A stretch of 64,000 nt of DNA from Rhizobiales bacterium Ga0077545 (GCA_001464335.1 LNEV01000014.1:124001-188000); one strand, 5' to 3'. Counted from the stretch's first letter, positions 1 to 8,766 are shown. Numbers and translations: made by a program. The notes: generated by a model not told the origin, from the sequence alone.

Positions 1-1875
1 CATGGCATCGGCCCCCGATTGGGCCTCGCCGGAGGCGCGCGCCACATTGTCCGCAATCGAGCGGACCGCTGCGTTCTGTTCCTCCACGGCGCCCGCCACG
101 GCCGCCGCGATCTGCGACATGTCCTGGATGATGGTCGAGACACGCTCCATCGCGAGGCCCGCCTCGCCCGAGGCTTCCTGGATCGAGCCGATCTGGCGGG
201 CGATTTCCTCGGTCGCGTTGGCGGTCTGCTGGGCGAGGCTTTTCACTTCCTGCGCCACGACGGCAAATCCGCGTCCGGCATCCCCCGCCCGCGCCGCCTC
301 GATGGTGGCGTTGAGCGCGAGAAGATTTGTCTGTCCGGCGATCGCCTGGATGAGATTGACGACCTCTCCGATGCGCGTCGCAGCGCCCGCAAGGCTCGAC
401 ATCGTCTGGACGGTGCGGTTGGCTTCCTCGACGGCGCGGGTCGACACCTCGGTCGATTTGACGGCCTGCTGGTCGATCTCCTGGATCGACAGCGCGAGCT
501 GCTCGGCGCCGCCGGCTGCCGCCGTGACGTTTTCGGAGGCAGATCCCGCGGCCGTTCCGGCCGTACGCGCATCTTCGGCGACCCGGCTCGACGCATCGAC
601 GAGGCTCGCCGCCGTGCCCTCGAGCTGGCTCGCGGCAGAGCGCACGCCCGCAATCGCCGCATCGGCGCGCTCCTCGAAGCCGCGCACCAATTCTTCCACG
701 GCCCGCGCACGATCCTCGCGCTGCTGGCGCTGGAGTTCCTGGTCCTTCGACAGGCGCTCGCGCTCGAGCGCGTTGTCGCGGAACACGAGAACGGCACGCG
801 CCATTTCACCGAGTTCGTCCGTTCCATTGGCATTGACGGCAATGTCCGTATCGCCATCGGCAAGGCGGCGCATCGCGTCGGTGAGCTGACCGATCGGCCG
901 CGTCACGGCCCGCCCGATCAGGAAGCCGAGCGTCGAGCAGATAAGAACGGCCGCGACGATGATCGCGAGCGCGATCTGGTTGGTGCGGTTTTCCGCCTCG
1001 GTGCGCTCGGCGACCGCAAGATTCTTGCCGTCCTGCCCGAAGGCGAGCAGTGAACTCGTGTTCATCGACACCTGTTCGATGGCATCGGCCGCGACGAGGC
1101 CCGAGGAAGCCTGTTCACGCTTGGCCTTGCGCCATTCGTCGAACAGCAATTTGTAGGATTCGATGCTGGTGACCAGCGTGTCCTTCAGGACGTCGTCGAG
1201 CGTCGACTGCCGGAGCTGCTCGATCAGAAGCGCGGTCTTTGCAGCGAAACCGTCCGCGACGGCCGCCGACCCGGTGATGATGAACGTCTTCTCGTCCTTG
1301 CGAACTTCCTGCACCGTCTTGGCGATCGAATAGCTCTCCTCGCCGAGCGCGTTGAGTTCCTGGTCGAGCTTGACCTCAAGCTCGTCGCCCGTGGACTGCA
1401 GACGCGCATCGACGCCGGGCTTGGCGCTCGTGCCGAGCACTTCCTGCGCCTTGACGATGTTGCCGAAGGCATCCGAGGTCTGCTGGAGGCCGTCGGACAG
1501 AACGGAGACGACGCTGAGAAGGTTCTCGTCGTCGGTCTTGCCGCGGATGGCCTCGACTGCCCGTCCGGCCTCGCGGTTTGCCACCGCAAAGCCCGATTTC
1601 ACGGAATCGCTCGGGTTCAGGCGGTAGTTCGCCATGGCGCCGGCCATGGTGGCGAGCTGCCCGCGGAACCTTTCCACCTCGACCGGAATCTCCGCATAGC
1701 GGTCGGCCGTGTGCACCGCCTCGTTCACCCGCTGTTGCCCCAGGAAATAGGTGGCAGCCGTGATGAGCAGCGCGATCAAGGGCGCAATGGAGAGAAGCGA
1801 AATGCGGACGCGGACAGATGTCAGCGCGCGCGGCAACTTTACACGCGGCCGCATGCGACGCAGGCGAGCAAGCAT
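1..1875 (-). CDS. methyl-accepting chemotaxis protein (3' end outside window)
   Basis: This is an inner-membrane chemoreceptor that passes a periplasmic signal to the CheA/CheW array. The reverse strand is open for 625 codons from an ATG and runs off the left edge without a stop. A transmembrane helix lies at about residues 16-38, followed by a long helical periplasmic region. A second helix at about 297-322 ends in GRAVTRPI, and a HAMP linker follows at about 318-370. The cytoplasmic hairpin tip, [20 protein letters not shown], at about residue 515 is the diagnostic CheA/CheW-binding motif. What is missing is the last part of the signalling domain. It is divergent from tspO. The ligand cannot be told from the sequence. 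The family call is secure. Confidence 0.93.
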   Translation of the reverse strand, partial: MLARLRRMRPRVKLPRALTSVRVRISLLSIAPLIALLITAATYFLGQQRVNEAVHTADRYAEIPVEVERFRGQLATMAGAMANYRLNPSDSVKSGFAVANREAGRAVEAIRGKTDDENLLSVVSVLSDGLQQTSDAFGNIVKAQEVLGTSAKPGVDARLQSTGDELEVKLDQELNALGEESYSIAKTVQEVRKDEKTFIITGSAAVADGFAAKTALLIEQLRQSTLDDVLKDTLVTSIESYKLLFDEWRKAKREQASSGLVAADAIEQVSMNTSSLLAFGQDGKNLAVAERTEAENRTNQIALAIIVAAVLICSTLGFLIGRAVTRPIGQLTDAMRRLADGDTDIAVNANGTDELGEMARAVLVFRDNALERERLSKDQELQRQQREDRARAVEELVRGFEERADAAIAGVRSAASQLEGTAASLVDASSRVAEDARTAGTAAGSASENVTAAAGGAEQLALSIQEIDQQAVKSTEVSTRAVEEANRTVQTMSSLAGAATRIGEVVNLIQAIAGQTNLLALNATIEAARAGDAGRGFAVVAQEVKSLAQQTANATEEIARQIGSIQEASGEAGLAMERVSTIIQDMSQIAAAVAGAVEEQNAAVRSIADNVARASGEAQSGADAM

Positions 1876-2027
1876 TGAGTCCCCCAAGACTTGTGGCGGT
1901 TCGGGATTTTCCCGTTATCCAGCCGTGGAAACCTACGCTGTTGCCCTTAACAGAGGGTTTCGCGCAGCAATTCAGTCAAATGCAGGCTAATATTTGCTTG
2001 CCACGTTTAGAGGGAGCCAAGGAAAAG

Positions 2028-2531
2028 ATGAATTTTGCCAAAAGCTTCCGCACCGGCCGCCTCGGCTCGATCCTCGCTCTTCTTGTTGCTTTTCTTGTCT
2101 GCTTCGCCGCGGCGAGGCTGGGATCGAGCGTCACGACCCCCAATCTCGACTGGTATGCGGGCCTCGCAAAACCGTCCTTCAACCCGCCGAACCTCGCCTT
2201 TCCGATTGTCTGGACCCTCCTCTACGCCATGATGGCCATTGCCCTGTGGCGCGTGGTCGAGGCCTCCGGCGGATGGATCGCGGGCAACCGCACCCTCATC
2301 CCGTTCGCCATCCAGCTCATTCTCAATGTCGCCTGGTCCTTCGTCTTCTTTGGCGGGCGCGATCCGGCGGGCGGCATGGTCGTCATCCTGCTTCTTCTTG
2401 GGGCGATCGTCTGGACGATCCTCGCCTTCGCGCGGAAAGACCGCATCGCGGCGGCTCTTCTTCTCCCCTACATCGTATGGGTGTGCTTTGCTGCCGTCCT
2501 CAATGCCGCGATCCTGCGGCTGAACCCCTGA
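2028..2531 (+). CDS. tspO: TspO/MBR family tryptophan-rich sensory protein
   Basis: This 167-residue integral membrane protein has five predicted helices. It belongs to the TspO family, which binds porphyrins and heme-type ligands and modulates stress or photosynthesis gene expression in alphaproteobacteria. The family signatures are visible: a KPSFNPPNLAFPIVWTLLY block at about residues 46-64, LNVAWSFVFFG after the third helix, and a C-terminal PYIVWVCFAAVLNAAI segment. The reading frame extends upstream, but the ATG used here follows an AAGGAAAAG-type ribosome site and gives the normal family length. The next small membrane gene begins directly at its stop codon, so the two are probably translated from one message. 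The physiological ligand is not inferable. Confidence 0.93.
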   Translation: MNFAKSFRTGRLGSILALLVAFLVCFAAARLGSSVTTPNLDWYAGLAKPSFNPPNLAFPIVWTLLYAMMAIALWRVVEASGGWIAGNRTLIPFAIQLILNVAWSFVFFGGRDPAGGMVVILLLLGAIVWTILAFARKDRIAAALLLPYIVWVCFAAVLNAAILRLNP

Positions 2532-2726
2532 GTGTTCATGGAAACGTCCAAGATCATCATCATCGTCGCGATGCTGGCCGTCGCCGTCGTTCTTTGCCTC
2601 GGCCTGTTCAACATGATGCGCGGCGGCTCGCCCGGCCGTTCGCAGAGCCTGATGCGCTGGCGCGTCGTTCTTCAGGCCGTCGCGATTGCCGTCATCATGA
2701 TCTCTTTGTGGATCGCGGGCCGCTGA
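2532..2726 (+). CDS. twin-transmembrane small protein, HIG1-domain-like
   Basis: This small protein of 64 residues (62 from the in-frame ATG at 2538) has two hydrophobic helices at about residues 6-26 and 44-61. They are joined by a basic loop, MMRGGSPGRSQSLMRWRVVLQ. The two-helix layout with a conserved RG...N/S..LMR.RVLLQ loop is that of the bacterial twin-transmembrane / HIG1-type proteins, which are linked to cytochrome oxidase and respiratory supercomplexes. The GTG at 2532 abuts the tspO stop; the ATG six bases later is an equally plausible start. No oxidase genes are nearby, so a respiratory role rests on family knowledge only. Confidence 0.75.
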   Translation: MFMETSKIIIIVAMLAVAVVLCLGLFNMMRGGSPGRSQSLMRWRVVLQAVAIAVIMISLWIAGR

Positions 2727-2794
2727 GACCCAACCGGGGCCCGGCCGTCTCTCGTCCGGCTTGACGGCGGGCACGGGCCGCCGGACAGTCCCGC

Positions 2795-3526
2795 ATGGTC
2801 TTCGTGCCGCTCACCGACGACAATCCCCGGCTTCTCATCCGCTATCCCTACGTCACGTGGTCGCTGATCGCCGTCAACGTGGCGATCTATGTCTGTCTCC
2901 AGTCGAACCTGTTCTTTGCGGACGACGACCGCACGGCCTACGGGTTCGGCGCCATCCCGGCGGTGATGTTCGGCACCGCCGAATTGCCGGACGATCTGCT
3001 TGCCGCACCGCATTTCTGGCCGCTGATCACCTCGCAATTCGTCCATGCGGACGTGCTGCACCTGATCGGCAATATGCTTTTCATCCTCGTCTTCGCCGAC
3101 AACATCGAAGATTCGATGGGCCATCTGCGGTTTATCGTCTTCTATCTGTTGTGCGGCGCGGCGGGGACGGCGCTGCACGTCTTTTCCATGCCGCTGTCGC
3201 CAGTGCCGCTCATCGGCGCCTCCGGCGCCATATCGGGCGTCGTCGCCGCCTATCTCCTGCTGCATCCGCGCGTAAAGATGTGGATCCTGCTGTTCGGACG
3301 AATTCCGCTGAAAGTCACGGCGTTCTGGATCATCCTCGCCTGGGCGGCGATGCAGGCCATCAGCGCGTTTTTCGGCGGCGATGACGATGTCGGCTGGCTC
3401 GCCCATCTCGGCGGCCTTGCGGCGGGGGTCGTGCTGACGCCCCTTTTCAAGCGTGGGGACGTGCCGTGGTTCGGCCGCGCGCCCAAGACCATCGCCGCGG
3501 GTGGGTACGGCCCGACATTCCGGTAA
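2795..3526 (+). CDS. rhomboid family intramembrane serine protease
   Basis: This 243-residue polytopic membrane protein is a member of the rhomboid proteases, which cleave transmembrane substrates inside the lipid bilayer. Catalytic features are all visible: the HxxxN region HADVLHLIGNMLF (His84, His89, Asn93), the nucleophile motif GASGAISG with Ser143, and the catalytic His204 in WLAHLGGLAAG. Six membrane segments fit the sequence between residues 20 and 216. The gene ends just before a bidirectional terminator shared with the convergent BrnA-like gene. No substrate is suggested by the neighbours. Confidence 0.93.
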   Translation: MVFVPLTDDNPRLLIRYPYVTWSLIAVNVAIYVCLQSNLFFADDDRTAYGFGAIPAVMFGTAELPDDLLAAPHFWPLITSQFVHADVLHLIGNMLFILVFADNIEDSMGHLRFIVFYLLCGAAGTALHVFSMPLSPVPLIGASGAISGVVAAYLLLHPRVKMWILLFGRIPLKVTAFWIILAWAAMQAISAFFGGDDDVGWLAHLGGLAAGVVLTPLFKRGDVPWFGRAPKTIAAGGYGPTFR

Positions 3527-3545
3527 TGGAAAAACCGCCGAAACA

Positions 3546-3582
3546 AAAAAGCCTCCTGCGCGCAGGGCACAGGAGGCTTTTT
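3546..3582. terminator. bidirectional Rho-independent terminator
   Basis: A 13-bp perfect stem (AAAAAGCCTCCTG paired with CAGGAGGCTTTTT) encloses an 11-nt loop. It has A-runs on the left and T-runs on the right, so it can terminate transcription of the rhomboid gene on the plus strand and of the BrnA-like gene arriving on the minus strand. Confidence 0.9.
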
Positions 3583-3625
3583 GGGGCCGGAAGCGCCCTG
3601 AGGCGCCTCCGGAACTGAACCCGGA

Positions 3626-3913
3626 TCAGAGACCGCGCTTGGACGCGTGGCCGCGCAGAACGCTGTTGATCTCGGTCTGATACTTGTCGGCCTGCTTCTT
3701 GAACCAGGCAACGACATCGGAGTCGAGGCGGATCGTGACAGACTGCTTGACCGGCTTGAAGAGCGAAGCCAGACCCGACGTCTTCTTGGCAGGGGTCTTC
3801 TTGGCAGCGGTCTTGCTGACAACGGCCTTCTTCGCGGGAGCCTTCTTCGCGGCCGTCTTCTTGGCGGCGACGGGCTTCTTGGCGGCAGTCTTCTTCACGG
3901 GCTTCTTGGCCAT
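3626..3913 (-). CDS. orphan BrnA-type antitoxin-like protein with Lys/Ala-rich N-terminus
   Basis: This 95-residue protein has two parts. Residues 2-50 are a low-complexity Lys/Ala/Pro tract (AAKK and PAKK repeats), like histone-H1 tails that bind DNA without sequence specificity. Residues 57-95 contain the ribbon-helix-helix-type segment SVTIRLDSDVVAWFKKQADKYQTEINSVLR seen in BrnA antitoxins. The start was set at the ATG preceded by AAGGAGG; an in-frame ATG seven codons upstream lacks a ribosome site. No BrnT-type toxin gene is adjacent on either side, and BrnA would normally follow one. It could be a repurposed nucleoid-associated regulator and not an antitoxin. A 12-bp palindrome sits in its promoter region. 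Confidence 0.75.
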   Translation of the reverse strand: MAKKPVKKTAAKKPVAAKKTAAKKAPAKKAVVSKTAAKKTPAKKTSGLASLFKPVKQSVTIRLDSDVVAWFKKQADKYQTEINSVLRGHASKRGL

Positions 3914-3947
3914 CTGGGGCCTCCTTATTTGCAAGATTGCGGGCTTT

Positions 3948-3959
3948 ACTTAGGTAAGT
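3948..3959. promoter_or_regulatory. palindromic candidate operator upstream of the BrnA-like gene
   Basis: The perfect palindrome ACTTA-GG-TAAGT lies about 35 bp upstream of the BrnA-like start codon, in the AT-richer spacer shared with the divergent small gene. BrnA-type and other ribbon-helix-helix proteins usually autoregulate by binding such short palindromes, so self-repression is the natural guess. No experimental support is available from sequence alone. Confidence 0.4.
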
Positions 3960-4088
3960 ACATACCCAATTGCAAGCCTTTTCTGTGGTTAGCGCACATT
4001 TACCAGTAACGGTTTGTTGACATTACGGCCGCTATCCGCCTGTCAGACAACATGGATTTGCGGCATAATAGGGACAGGGAGAACTCCT

Positions 4089-4289
4089 ATGAACCCTGTC
4101 ATCGCCGATGGTCTGGCCGCTGCCATGCTCGAGGGCTTTCGCCGCGCAATGGCCGACAATCCTGTCCCGACCGCCTCGCCGCCGGGTGAAGCCAGTCTCA
4201 CAGATGTGATCGAAAGTGCGACCGAGCACGCACAGGGCCTTGCGCCCCGCCAGCCCGGCACCGGAGAGCGCATCGACCGTACTGTCTGA
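4089..4289 (+). CDS. small hypothetical protein
   Basis: This 66-residue acidic to neutral protein (starting MNPVIADGLAAAMLEGF) has no motif I recognise. The ATG follows GGGAGAACTCCT, an acceptable ribosome site. It is the first of three consecutive small plus-strand genes, the second of which is YjfB-like, so a shared message is possible, although a 65-nt gap separates them. No signal peptide or membrane helix is evident; the first 20 residues could form one amphipathic helix. Coding status is likely but not certain. Confidence 0.5.
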   Translation: MNPVIADGLAAAMLEGFRRAMADNPVPTASPPGEASLTDVIESATEHAQGLAPRQPGTGERIDRTV

Positions 4290-4354
4290 ATTATAAGGCA
4301 CATTAACTTCGGCTTCATCGTGCGGCGGCACAGTGGGTCCAAAGGAGACGCTCT

Positions 4355-4549
4355 TTGGACACCGCCGCTCTCGCCGCCACGCTCGTCGGCATGCAAAGCG
4401 CCCAGACCGCCCAGCAGATGTCGATCGTCGCTCTGAAACAGGCCGCGACCATGCAGCAGAACGTGGTCGATCTTCTGTCGCAGGGCGTCGAAGCGGGCAA
4501 GGCCCTGCTTCCGGACGGCGTCGGCACAGTCGTCGACCGGAGCGCCTGA
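4355..4549 (+). CDS. YjfB-like putative motility protein
   Basis: This 64-residue protein starts at a TTG eight nucleotides after AAAGGAGA. The sequence MDTAALAATLVGMQSAQTAQQMSIVALKQA, followed by a second helix rich in Gln/Val/Leu, matches the small all-helical YjfB family annotated as putative motility proteins, whose function is unknown. The protein is soluble and probably forms a helical hairpin. It is followed after three bases by another small gene, so the two are translationally linked. A chemoreceptor gene lies about 2.5 kb upstream, but no flagellar genes are present in the window. Confidence 0.65.
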   Translation: MDTAALAATLVGMQSAQTAQQMSIVALKQAATMQQNVVDLLSQGVEAGKALLPDGVGTVVDRSA

Positions 4550-4552
4550 CGG

Positions 4553-4813
4553 ATGGGCGCGTTCACGGTCAGCAAGAACGGCTTCCGAATGTACGCGCCG
4601 AGCTGGCAGCAGAACCCCGGCGCCCGCATGAAGCAGATGAACCAATCGGCGATGGAAACCACCGCCGCGCTCGGCGCGGATCTGATGGGCAGTACGGCCA
4701 CCGCCGGCGCCGGAATGGCCGAACTGGCAATCCGCATGGCGACCGAGCGCATCCAGAAGCAGGTGCAGGAAAAAACGGCCGCCCTTACGAGCAGCCTGGA
4801 CACTTACGCCTGA
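4553..4813 (+). CDS. small hypothetical protein, probable partner of the YjfB-like gene
   Basis: This 86-residue protein has no recognised domain. Residues 1-30 are mixed and include the segment YAPSWQQNPG. Residues 30-86 are predicted helical with heptad-like Met/Ala/Leu spacing and small residues, like the preceding YjfB-like protein. The start codon is three nucleotides after the upstream stop, which argues for a two-gene operon and possibly for a complex of the two helical proteins. The stop lies 9 bp before the convergent tlpA-like stop. Confidence 0.6.
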   Translation: MGAFTVSKNGFRMYAPSWQQNPGARMKQMNQSAMETTAALGADLMGSTATAGAGMAELAIRMATERIQKQVQEKTAALTSSLDTYA

Positions 4814-4822
4814 CGCCGAAGC

Positions 4823-5479
4823 TCAGCTTCCGAGCGCGGCGCGGATCAGCGCCTTGGCATCGTCCGACGACCAATGGGCCGGCCCCGGCAGATAGCCGAT
4901 CTCGCACCCGTCCCTGTCGATCAGGATCGTCGTCGGCAGGCCGACGCCGCGCCCCGCAACTTTCAGATCCTGAAACAGTTTGGTGGTCGGGTCGGCATAG
5001 AAGGCCAGCCGGTCGATCTTGAGCTCGCTGAGAAAGTCGCGCGCCTTGTCCTCGCCCTGCGAGTCGATCGAGACCGCCACGACCTCGAAATCGGGGCTGC
5101 CCATCTCGGCCTGAAGCGCGTTCAGGGCGGGCATTTCCTCGCGGCACGGCGCGCACCACGTCGCCCACACATTCAGAAGAACGGTCTTGCCCTTGAGATC
5201 GGCCGTCGAGACCGTCTTGCCCGCGTTATCGCGGAAGGTGAGTTCCGGCAGCCTGCGCGGCTTTTGCGGCACCAGAACCGCCGCGACCTCGCCCCGCGCA
5301 AGCGGCGCCATGCGCGCAACCGTCTCGCTTCCTCCGGCGCAGAAAGCGGCGCTTTCATTGCGTCCAGCCATACTTGTCATGTAAATCGCGCCAACGCCCG
5401 CGAGGACGCCGAGCACGGCAGCAATCGTGAGGACCCGCACCGGACGCAATTTCGTGTCCTTTTCTGCCTGTTCCGGCAT
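4823..5479 (-). CDS. membrane-anchored TlpA-type thiol:disulfide oxidoreductase
   Basis: This 218-residue protein has an N-terminal signal anchor at residues 15-37 and a periplasmic thioredoxin fold. The active site WATWCAPCREEMPAL has Cys109 and Cys112, and the cis-proline loop is GLPTT (Pro182). TlpA proteins keep periplasmic thiols reduced and serve cytochrome c maturation or copper-site assembly of cytochrome oxidase. Two extra cysteines occur, at 47 and 192. The gene is divergent from argH with only 41 bp between the start codons, an arrangement common in Rhizobiales. The family call is firm; the exact reductant role is inferred. Confidence 0.9.
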   Translation of the reverse strand: MPEQAEKDTKLRPVRVLTIAAVLGVLAGVGAIYMTSMAGRNESAAFCAGGSETVARMAPLARGEVAAVLVPQKPRRLPELTFRDNAGKTVSTADLKGKTVLLNVWATWCAPCREEMPALNALQAEMGSPDFEVVAVSIDSQGEDKARDFLSELKIDRLAFYADPTTKLFQDLKVAGRGVGLPTTILIDRDGCEIGYLPGPAHWSSDDAKALIRAALGS

Positions 5480-5520
5480 TGCCTGAGCCTGGATTTTGAG
5501 AGCCTCGAAGGGGCCCTGAG

Positions 5521-6900
5521 ATGAGCAACAAAATGTGGGGCGGCCGGTTTTCCGAAGGCCCCGACGCCGTTCTGGAGGCGATCAACGCCTCGATCGACTT
5601 CGACAAGCGCTTCTATGCTCAGGATATCCGGGGCTCGCAAGCCCATGTCGCCATGCTGGCGCAGAGCGGCATCATCTCGAAGGTGGACGCGAAGGCCATT
5701 TCCAAGGGGCTGGGCGATGTCCTGAAGGAGATCGAAAGCGGCAAGTTCACATTTTCGCGCGCGCTCGAAGACATCCACCTCAACGTCGAATCCCGCCTCG
5801 CGGAGCTGATCGGCCCGGCCGCCGGGCGCCTGCACACCGCCCGCTCGCGCAACGATCAGGTGGCGACCGATTTCCGGCTCTATGTCCGCGACACGGTGGA
5901 CGAGCTCGACACCGTCCTCGCCGGTCTCCAGCGCGCGCTCGCCCTTAAGGCCGACGAGAACGCCGCGACGGTCATGCCCGGCTTCACCCATCTGCAGAGC
6001 GCCCAGCCGGTCACGTTCGGTCATCATCTGCTCGCCTATGTCGAAATGCTGGGGCGTGATCGCGGCCGGTTCCGCGATGCGCGTGCGCGTCTCAACGAGA
6101 GCCCGCTCGGCGCCGCCGCCCTTGCCGGTACGGGCTTTCCGATCGACCGCCACATGACGGCGAAGGCGCTCGGCTTCGACCGCCCGATGGCCAATTCGCT
6201 CGATGCGGTGTCGGCACGCGATTTCGTGCTCGAGGTTCTGGCCGCCTGCGCCATCTCCGCGACGCACCTGTCGCGCCTGGCCGAAGAGATCGTGCTGTGG
6301 ACGACCCCGCAGTTCAATTTCGTGAAGCTGTCGGACCGCTTCACCACCGGCTCCTCGATCATGCCGCAGAAAAAGAACCCGGACGCCGCCGAACTGGTGC
6401 GCGGCAAGACCGGCCGCGTCGTCGGCGCGCTGATCGGGCTTCTCACCGTCATCAAGGGCCTGCCGCTCGCCTATTCCAAGGACATGCAGGAAGACAAGGA
6501 GGGCACGTTCGATGCGCTCGACACGCTCGGCCTGTGCCTCACCGCGATGACCGGCATGATCTCTGATCTCGTGCCGAACGCCGAGAGCATGAAGGCCGCC
6601 GCCGGCGCGGGTTATGCCACCGCGACCGACCTTGCCGACTGGCTGGTCCGCGAGCTCAAAATGCCGTTCCGCGAGGCCCATCACGTCACGGGCCGCATCG
6701 TCGCGCTTGCCGCCAAGAAAGACGCGCCGCTGGAAGCCCTGTCGCTGGCCGAGCTTCAGTCGGTAGCGCCCAAGATCACGAAAGAGGTCTTCGCCGTCCT
6801 CGGCGTCGAAAAATCGGTGAAGAGCCGCACCTCCTATGGCGGCACCTCTCCCGCGAATGTGAAGCGGCAGGCGCGCGCCTGGCTGAAAAAGCTCGGCTGA
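5521..6900 (+). CDS. argH: argininosuccinate lyase
   Basis: ArgH cleaves argininosuccinate to arginine and fumarate, the last step of arginine biosynthesis. The 459-residue length is normal for the family. The fumarase/aspartase superfamily signature [11 protein letters not shown] is at residues 277-287, with the catalytic serine in the flexible loop. The N-terminal [11 protein letters not shown] and the [16 protein letters not shown] block are also typical of ArgH. It heads a run of plus-strand genes with lptM and lysA, which is its usual neighbourhood in alphaproteobacteria. Confidence 0.97.
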   Translation: MSNKMWGGRFSEGPDAVLEAINASIDFDKRFYAQDIRGSQAHVAMLAQSGIISKVDAKAISKGLGDVLKEIESGKFTFSRALEDIHLNVESRLAELIGPAAGRLHTARSRNDQVATDFRLYVRDTVDELDTVLAGLQRALALKADENAATVMPGFTHLQSAQPVTFGHHLLAYVEMLGRDRGRFRDARARLNESPLGAAALAGTGFPIDRHMTAKALGFDRPMANSLDAVSARDFVLEVLAACAISATHLSRLAEEIVLWTTPQFNFVKLSDRFTTGSSIMPQKKNPDAAELVRGKTGRVVGALIGLLTVIKGLPLAYSKDMQEDKEGTFDALDTLGLCLTAMTGMISDLVPNAESMKAAAGAGYATATDLADWLVRELKMPFREAHHVTGRIVALAAKKDAPLEALSLAELQSVAPKITKEVFAVLGVEKSVKSRTSYGGTSPANVKRQARAWLKKLG

Positions 6901-6967
6901 AAGTCGAATCGTGCGTGTCCTGAGCGCACTTGCGGAAACCACCGGCTTCCACGAAAGTGCGGCCCCG

Positions 6968-7288
6968 ATGATCGTCTCTTCCCCGTCGCGCCGCGCCGCG
7001 AAAATTGCCGCTGTCGCCTTCGCCGTGCTCGCTCTGGCCGCCTGCGGCCGCCGTGGCGCGCTCGAAGCGCCGCCCGGCCTCACCGCCTCCCCGAAACCGG
7101 TCGCGAGCGAGCGCCTCGTTGCGCCCGTCGCACAGGTGACGACGACCGACAGCGGCGCCTTCGACCCGAACCCCGATTACCAGATCAACGATCCGCGCGC
7201 CGGCCAGCAACCCGTCGCCGTGGCCCCGGCCCCGGTCGATCCCAACAAACCGAAAAAACGCTTCATCCTCGACAAGCTCGTCGAGTGA
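6968..7288 (+). CDS. lptM: LptM-type small lipoprotein
   Basis: This is a short outer-membrane lipoprotein precursor of 106 residues. Residues 1-25 form a signal peptide ending in the lipobox LALAAC with the acylated Cys26, followed directly by GRRGALEAPPG, typical of LptM (formerly YifL). LptM assists disulfide maturation of the LptD/LptE lipopolysaccharide translocon. The mature part is Pro/Ala-rich and probably disordered. A GTG at 6911 would lengthen the protein by 19 residues, but that would bury the signal peptide, so the ATG was chosen. The argH-lptM-lysA order is conserved in many Proteobacteria. Confidence 0.82.
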   Translation: MIVSSPSRRAAKIAAVAFAVLALAACGRRGALEAPPGLTASPKPVASERLVAPVAQVTTTDSGAFDPNPDYQINDPRAGQQPVAVAPAPVDPNKPKKRFILDKLVE

Positions 7289-7306
7289 TCGGGCCGGACG
7301 GCTCCC

Positions 7307-8572
7307 ATGCATCATTTCGCCTATAGCGACGGCGTCCTTCATGCCGAAGACGTCAGCCTCCCCGCGCTCGCGGACGAGGTCGGCACGCCGCTCTATGTCT
7401 ACTCGTCCGCGACGCTCGAACGCCATTACCGCGTGTTTTCGGAAGCCTTCGCGGGCATGGACGCACTCGTCTGCTACGCGATGAAGGCCAATTCCAATCA
7501 GGCCGTCCTCACAACGCTCGCAAAGCTCGGCGCGGGCATGGATGTCGTGTCGGGCGGCGAATTGCAGCGCGCGCTGAAGGCAGGCGTTCCGGGCAGCCGC
7601 ATCACCTTTTCGGGCGTTGGCAAGACCGATGCTGAAATCGCCGCCGCCCTCGATGCGGACATTCTCTGCTTCAACGTGGAATCCGAGCCCGAACTCGAAC
7701 GTCTGTCGGCGATCGCTTCAGTGCGCGGAAAGACCGCCCGCATCGCGCTGCGCGTCAATCCGGATGTCGATGCCAAGACCCACGCCAAGATCTCGACCGG
7801 CAAATCCGAAAACAAGTTCGGCATCCCCTTCGAGCGCGCCCGCGCGGTCTACGCCGAGGCGGCGAAGCTTCCGGGCATTTCGGTGTCGGGCGTCGATATG
7901 CACATCGGCAGCCAGATCACCGAGGTCGGCCCGTTCGACGCCGCCTTCACGCTGCTGGCCGAACTCGTCACCACATTGCGCGCCGACGGCCACGCCATCG
8001 ACCACGCCGATGTCGGCGGCGGCCTCGGCATTCCCTACAAGCTCGACAACGAGCCGCCCCCGCTGCCGGACGATTACGCAAAGGTCGTCGCGAAGCACAT
8101 CAAGCCGCTCGGCATCAAGCTGGTGCTGGAACCCGGCCGCCTCATCGCGGGCAATGCGGGCATTCTTCTGACGCGCGTTCTTTACGTGAAGACCGGCGGC
8201 GCCAAGACCTTCGTCATCGTCGATGCGGGCATGAACGACCTCATCCGCCCGACGCTCTACGAGGCCCATCACGACATCTGGCCGGTTCGCGAGACCGCAC
8301 CCGGCGCGGAGCACGCCAATGTGGATGTCGTCGGCCCGGTCTGCGAAACCGGCGATTACCTCGCTCTGTCGCGCTCGATGCCGGTGCCGAAGCCGGGCGA
8401 TCTTCTGGCCGTCATGACCGCCGGAGCCTATGGCGCGACCCAGTCCTCGACCTACAACACCCGCGCGCTCGTCGCCGAAGTGCTGGTGAAGGACAACCAG
8501 TCCGCACTGGTCCGCCCCCGCCTCGACGCGGAAGCCATCATCGCCCTCGACCGCCCCGCCCCCTGGCTCTGA
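7307..8572 (+). CDS. lysA: diaminopimelate decarboxylase
   Basis: LysA decarboxylates meso-diaminopimelate to L-lysine using pyridoxal phosphate. The 421-residue protein has the fold-type III barrel with the PLP lysine in YAMKANSNQAVL (Lys60) and the phosphate-binding GGGLGIPY region near residue 240. The C-terminal active-site block GPVCETGDYLA carries the cysteine contributed across the dimer. It starts 18 nt after lptM and probably shares its message. The region after its stop contains an inverted pair of dispersed repeats that could end the transcript. Confidence 0.96.
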   Translation: MHHFAYSDGVLHAEDVSLPALADEVGTPLYVYSSATLERHYRVFSEAFAGMDALVCYAMKANSNQAVLTTLAKLGAGMDVVSGGELQRALKAGVPGSRITFSGVGKTDAEIAAALDADILCFNVESEPELERLSAIASVRGKTARIALRVNPDVDAKTHAKISTGKSENKFGIPFERARAVYAEAAKLPGISVSGVDMHIGSQITEVGPFDAAFTLLAELVTTLRADGHAIDHADVGGGLGIPYKLDNEPPPLPDDYAKVVAKHIKPLGIKLVLEPGRLIAGNAGILLTRVLYVKTGGAKTFVIVDAGMNDLIRPTLYEAHHDIWPVRETAPGAEHANVDVVGPVCETGDYLALSRSMPVPKPGDLLAVMTAGAYGATQSSTYNTRALVAEVLVKDNQSALVRPRLDAEAIIALDRPAPWL

Positions 8573-8600
8573 ATTCCCAGGCCCTGTTTCTGGCCCAACC

Positions 8601-8709
8601 CTCATCCTGAGCCGGACTCGTCGAAGACGAGCCGTGTCGAAGGATGGGCCACAAGCTCGGACCCGCCGCCCATCCTTCGAGACGGCGCGATGCGCCTCCT
8701 CAGGATGAG
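8601..8709. repeat. inverted pair of dispersed REP-like palindromic repeats
   Basis: Two related units face each other. The outer arms are CTCATCCTGAG and CTCAGGATGAG (11 bp, perfect) and the inner arms TCGAAGGATGGG and CCCATCCTTCGA (12 bp, perfect). A third copy of the same unit, with the same CTCATCCTGAGGAG and TCTCGAAGGAT ends, lies between plsC and chaC. The pair follows the lysA stop by under 30 bp and would fold into a large cruciform or hairpin, so it may also act as a transcript end. Similar dispersed units are common in alphaproteobacterial spacers. Confidence 0.75.
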
Positions 8710-8723
8710 ACTGTAGAGAGAGA

Positions 8724-8761
8724 ATAATCCTTGACTTTGCACAAGGATTATGATCCTATAT
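8724..8761 (+). promoter_or_regulatory. candidate promoter with a 10-bp palindrome over the -35 box
   Basis: The sequence CTTGAC (a preferred alphaproteobacterial -35) at 8730-8735 is followed about 20 bp later by CTATAT, giving a plausible housekeeping promoter. A perfect inverted repeat, ATAATCCTTG and CAAGGATTAT with an 8-nt spacer, straddles the -35 element. That is the layout of a repressor operator. Nothing protein-coding follows, so the promoter would serve the structured spacer downstream. Start of transcription would be near 8767. Confidence 0.45.
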
Positions 8762-8766
8762 CTCTG

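Noticed and set aside
2-1053. Two plus-strand frames of about 300 codons at the left end
   Set aside because: The opposite strand encodes an unmistakable chemoreceptor through the whole stretch, including the signalling hairpin motif.
3626-4289. A BrnTA toxin-antitoxin module around the BrnA-like gene
   Set aside because: No BrnT-like frame precedes or follows it; the neighbouring 66-residue protein has no toxin features and lies on the other strand.
5377-7083. A 568-codon minus-strand frame over argH
   Set aside because: It is a shadow of argH on the opposite strand with no recognisable domain and no ribosome site.
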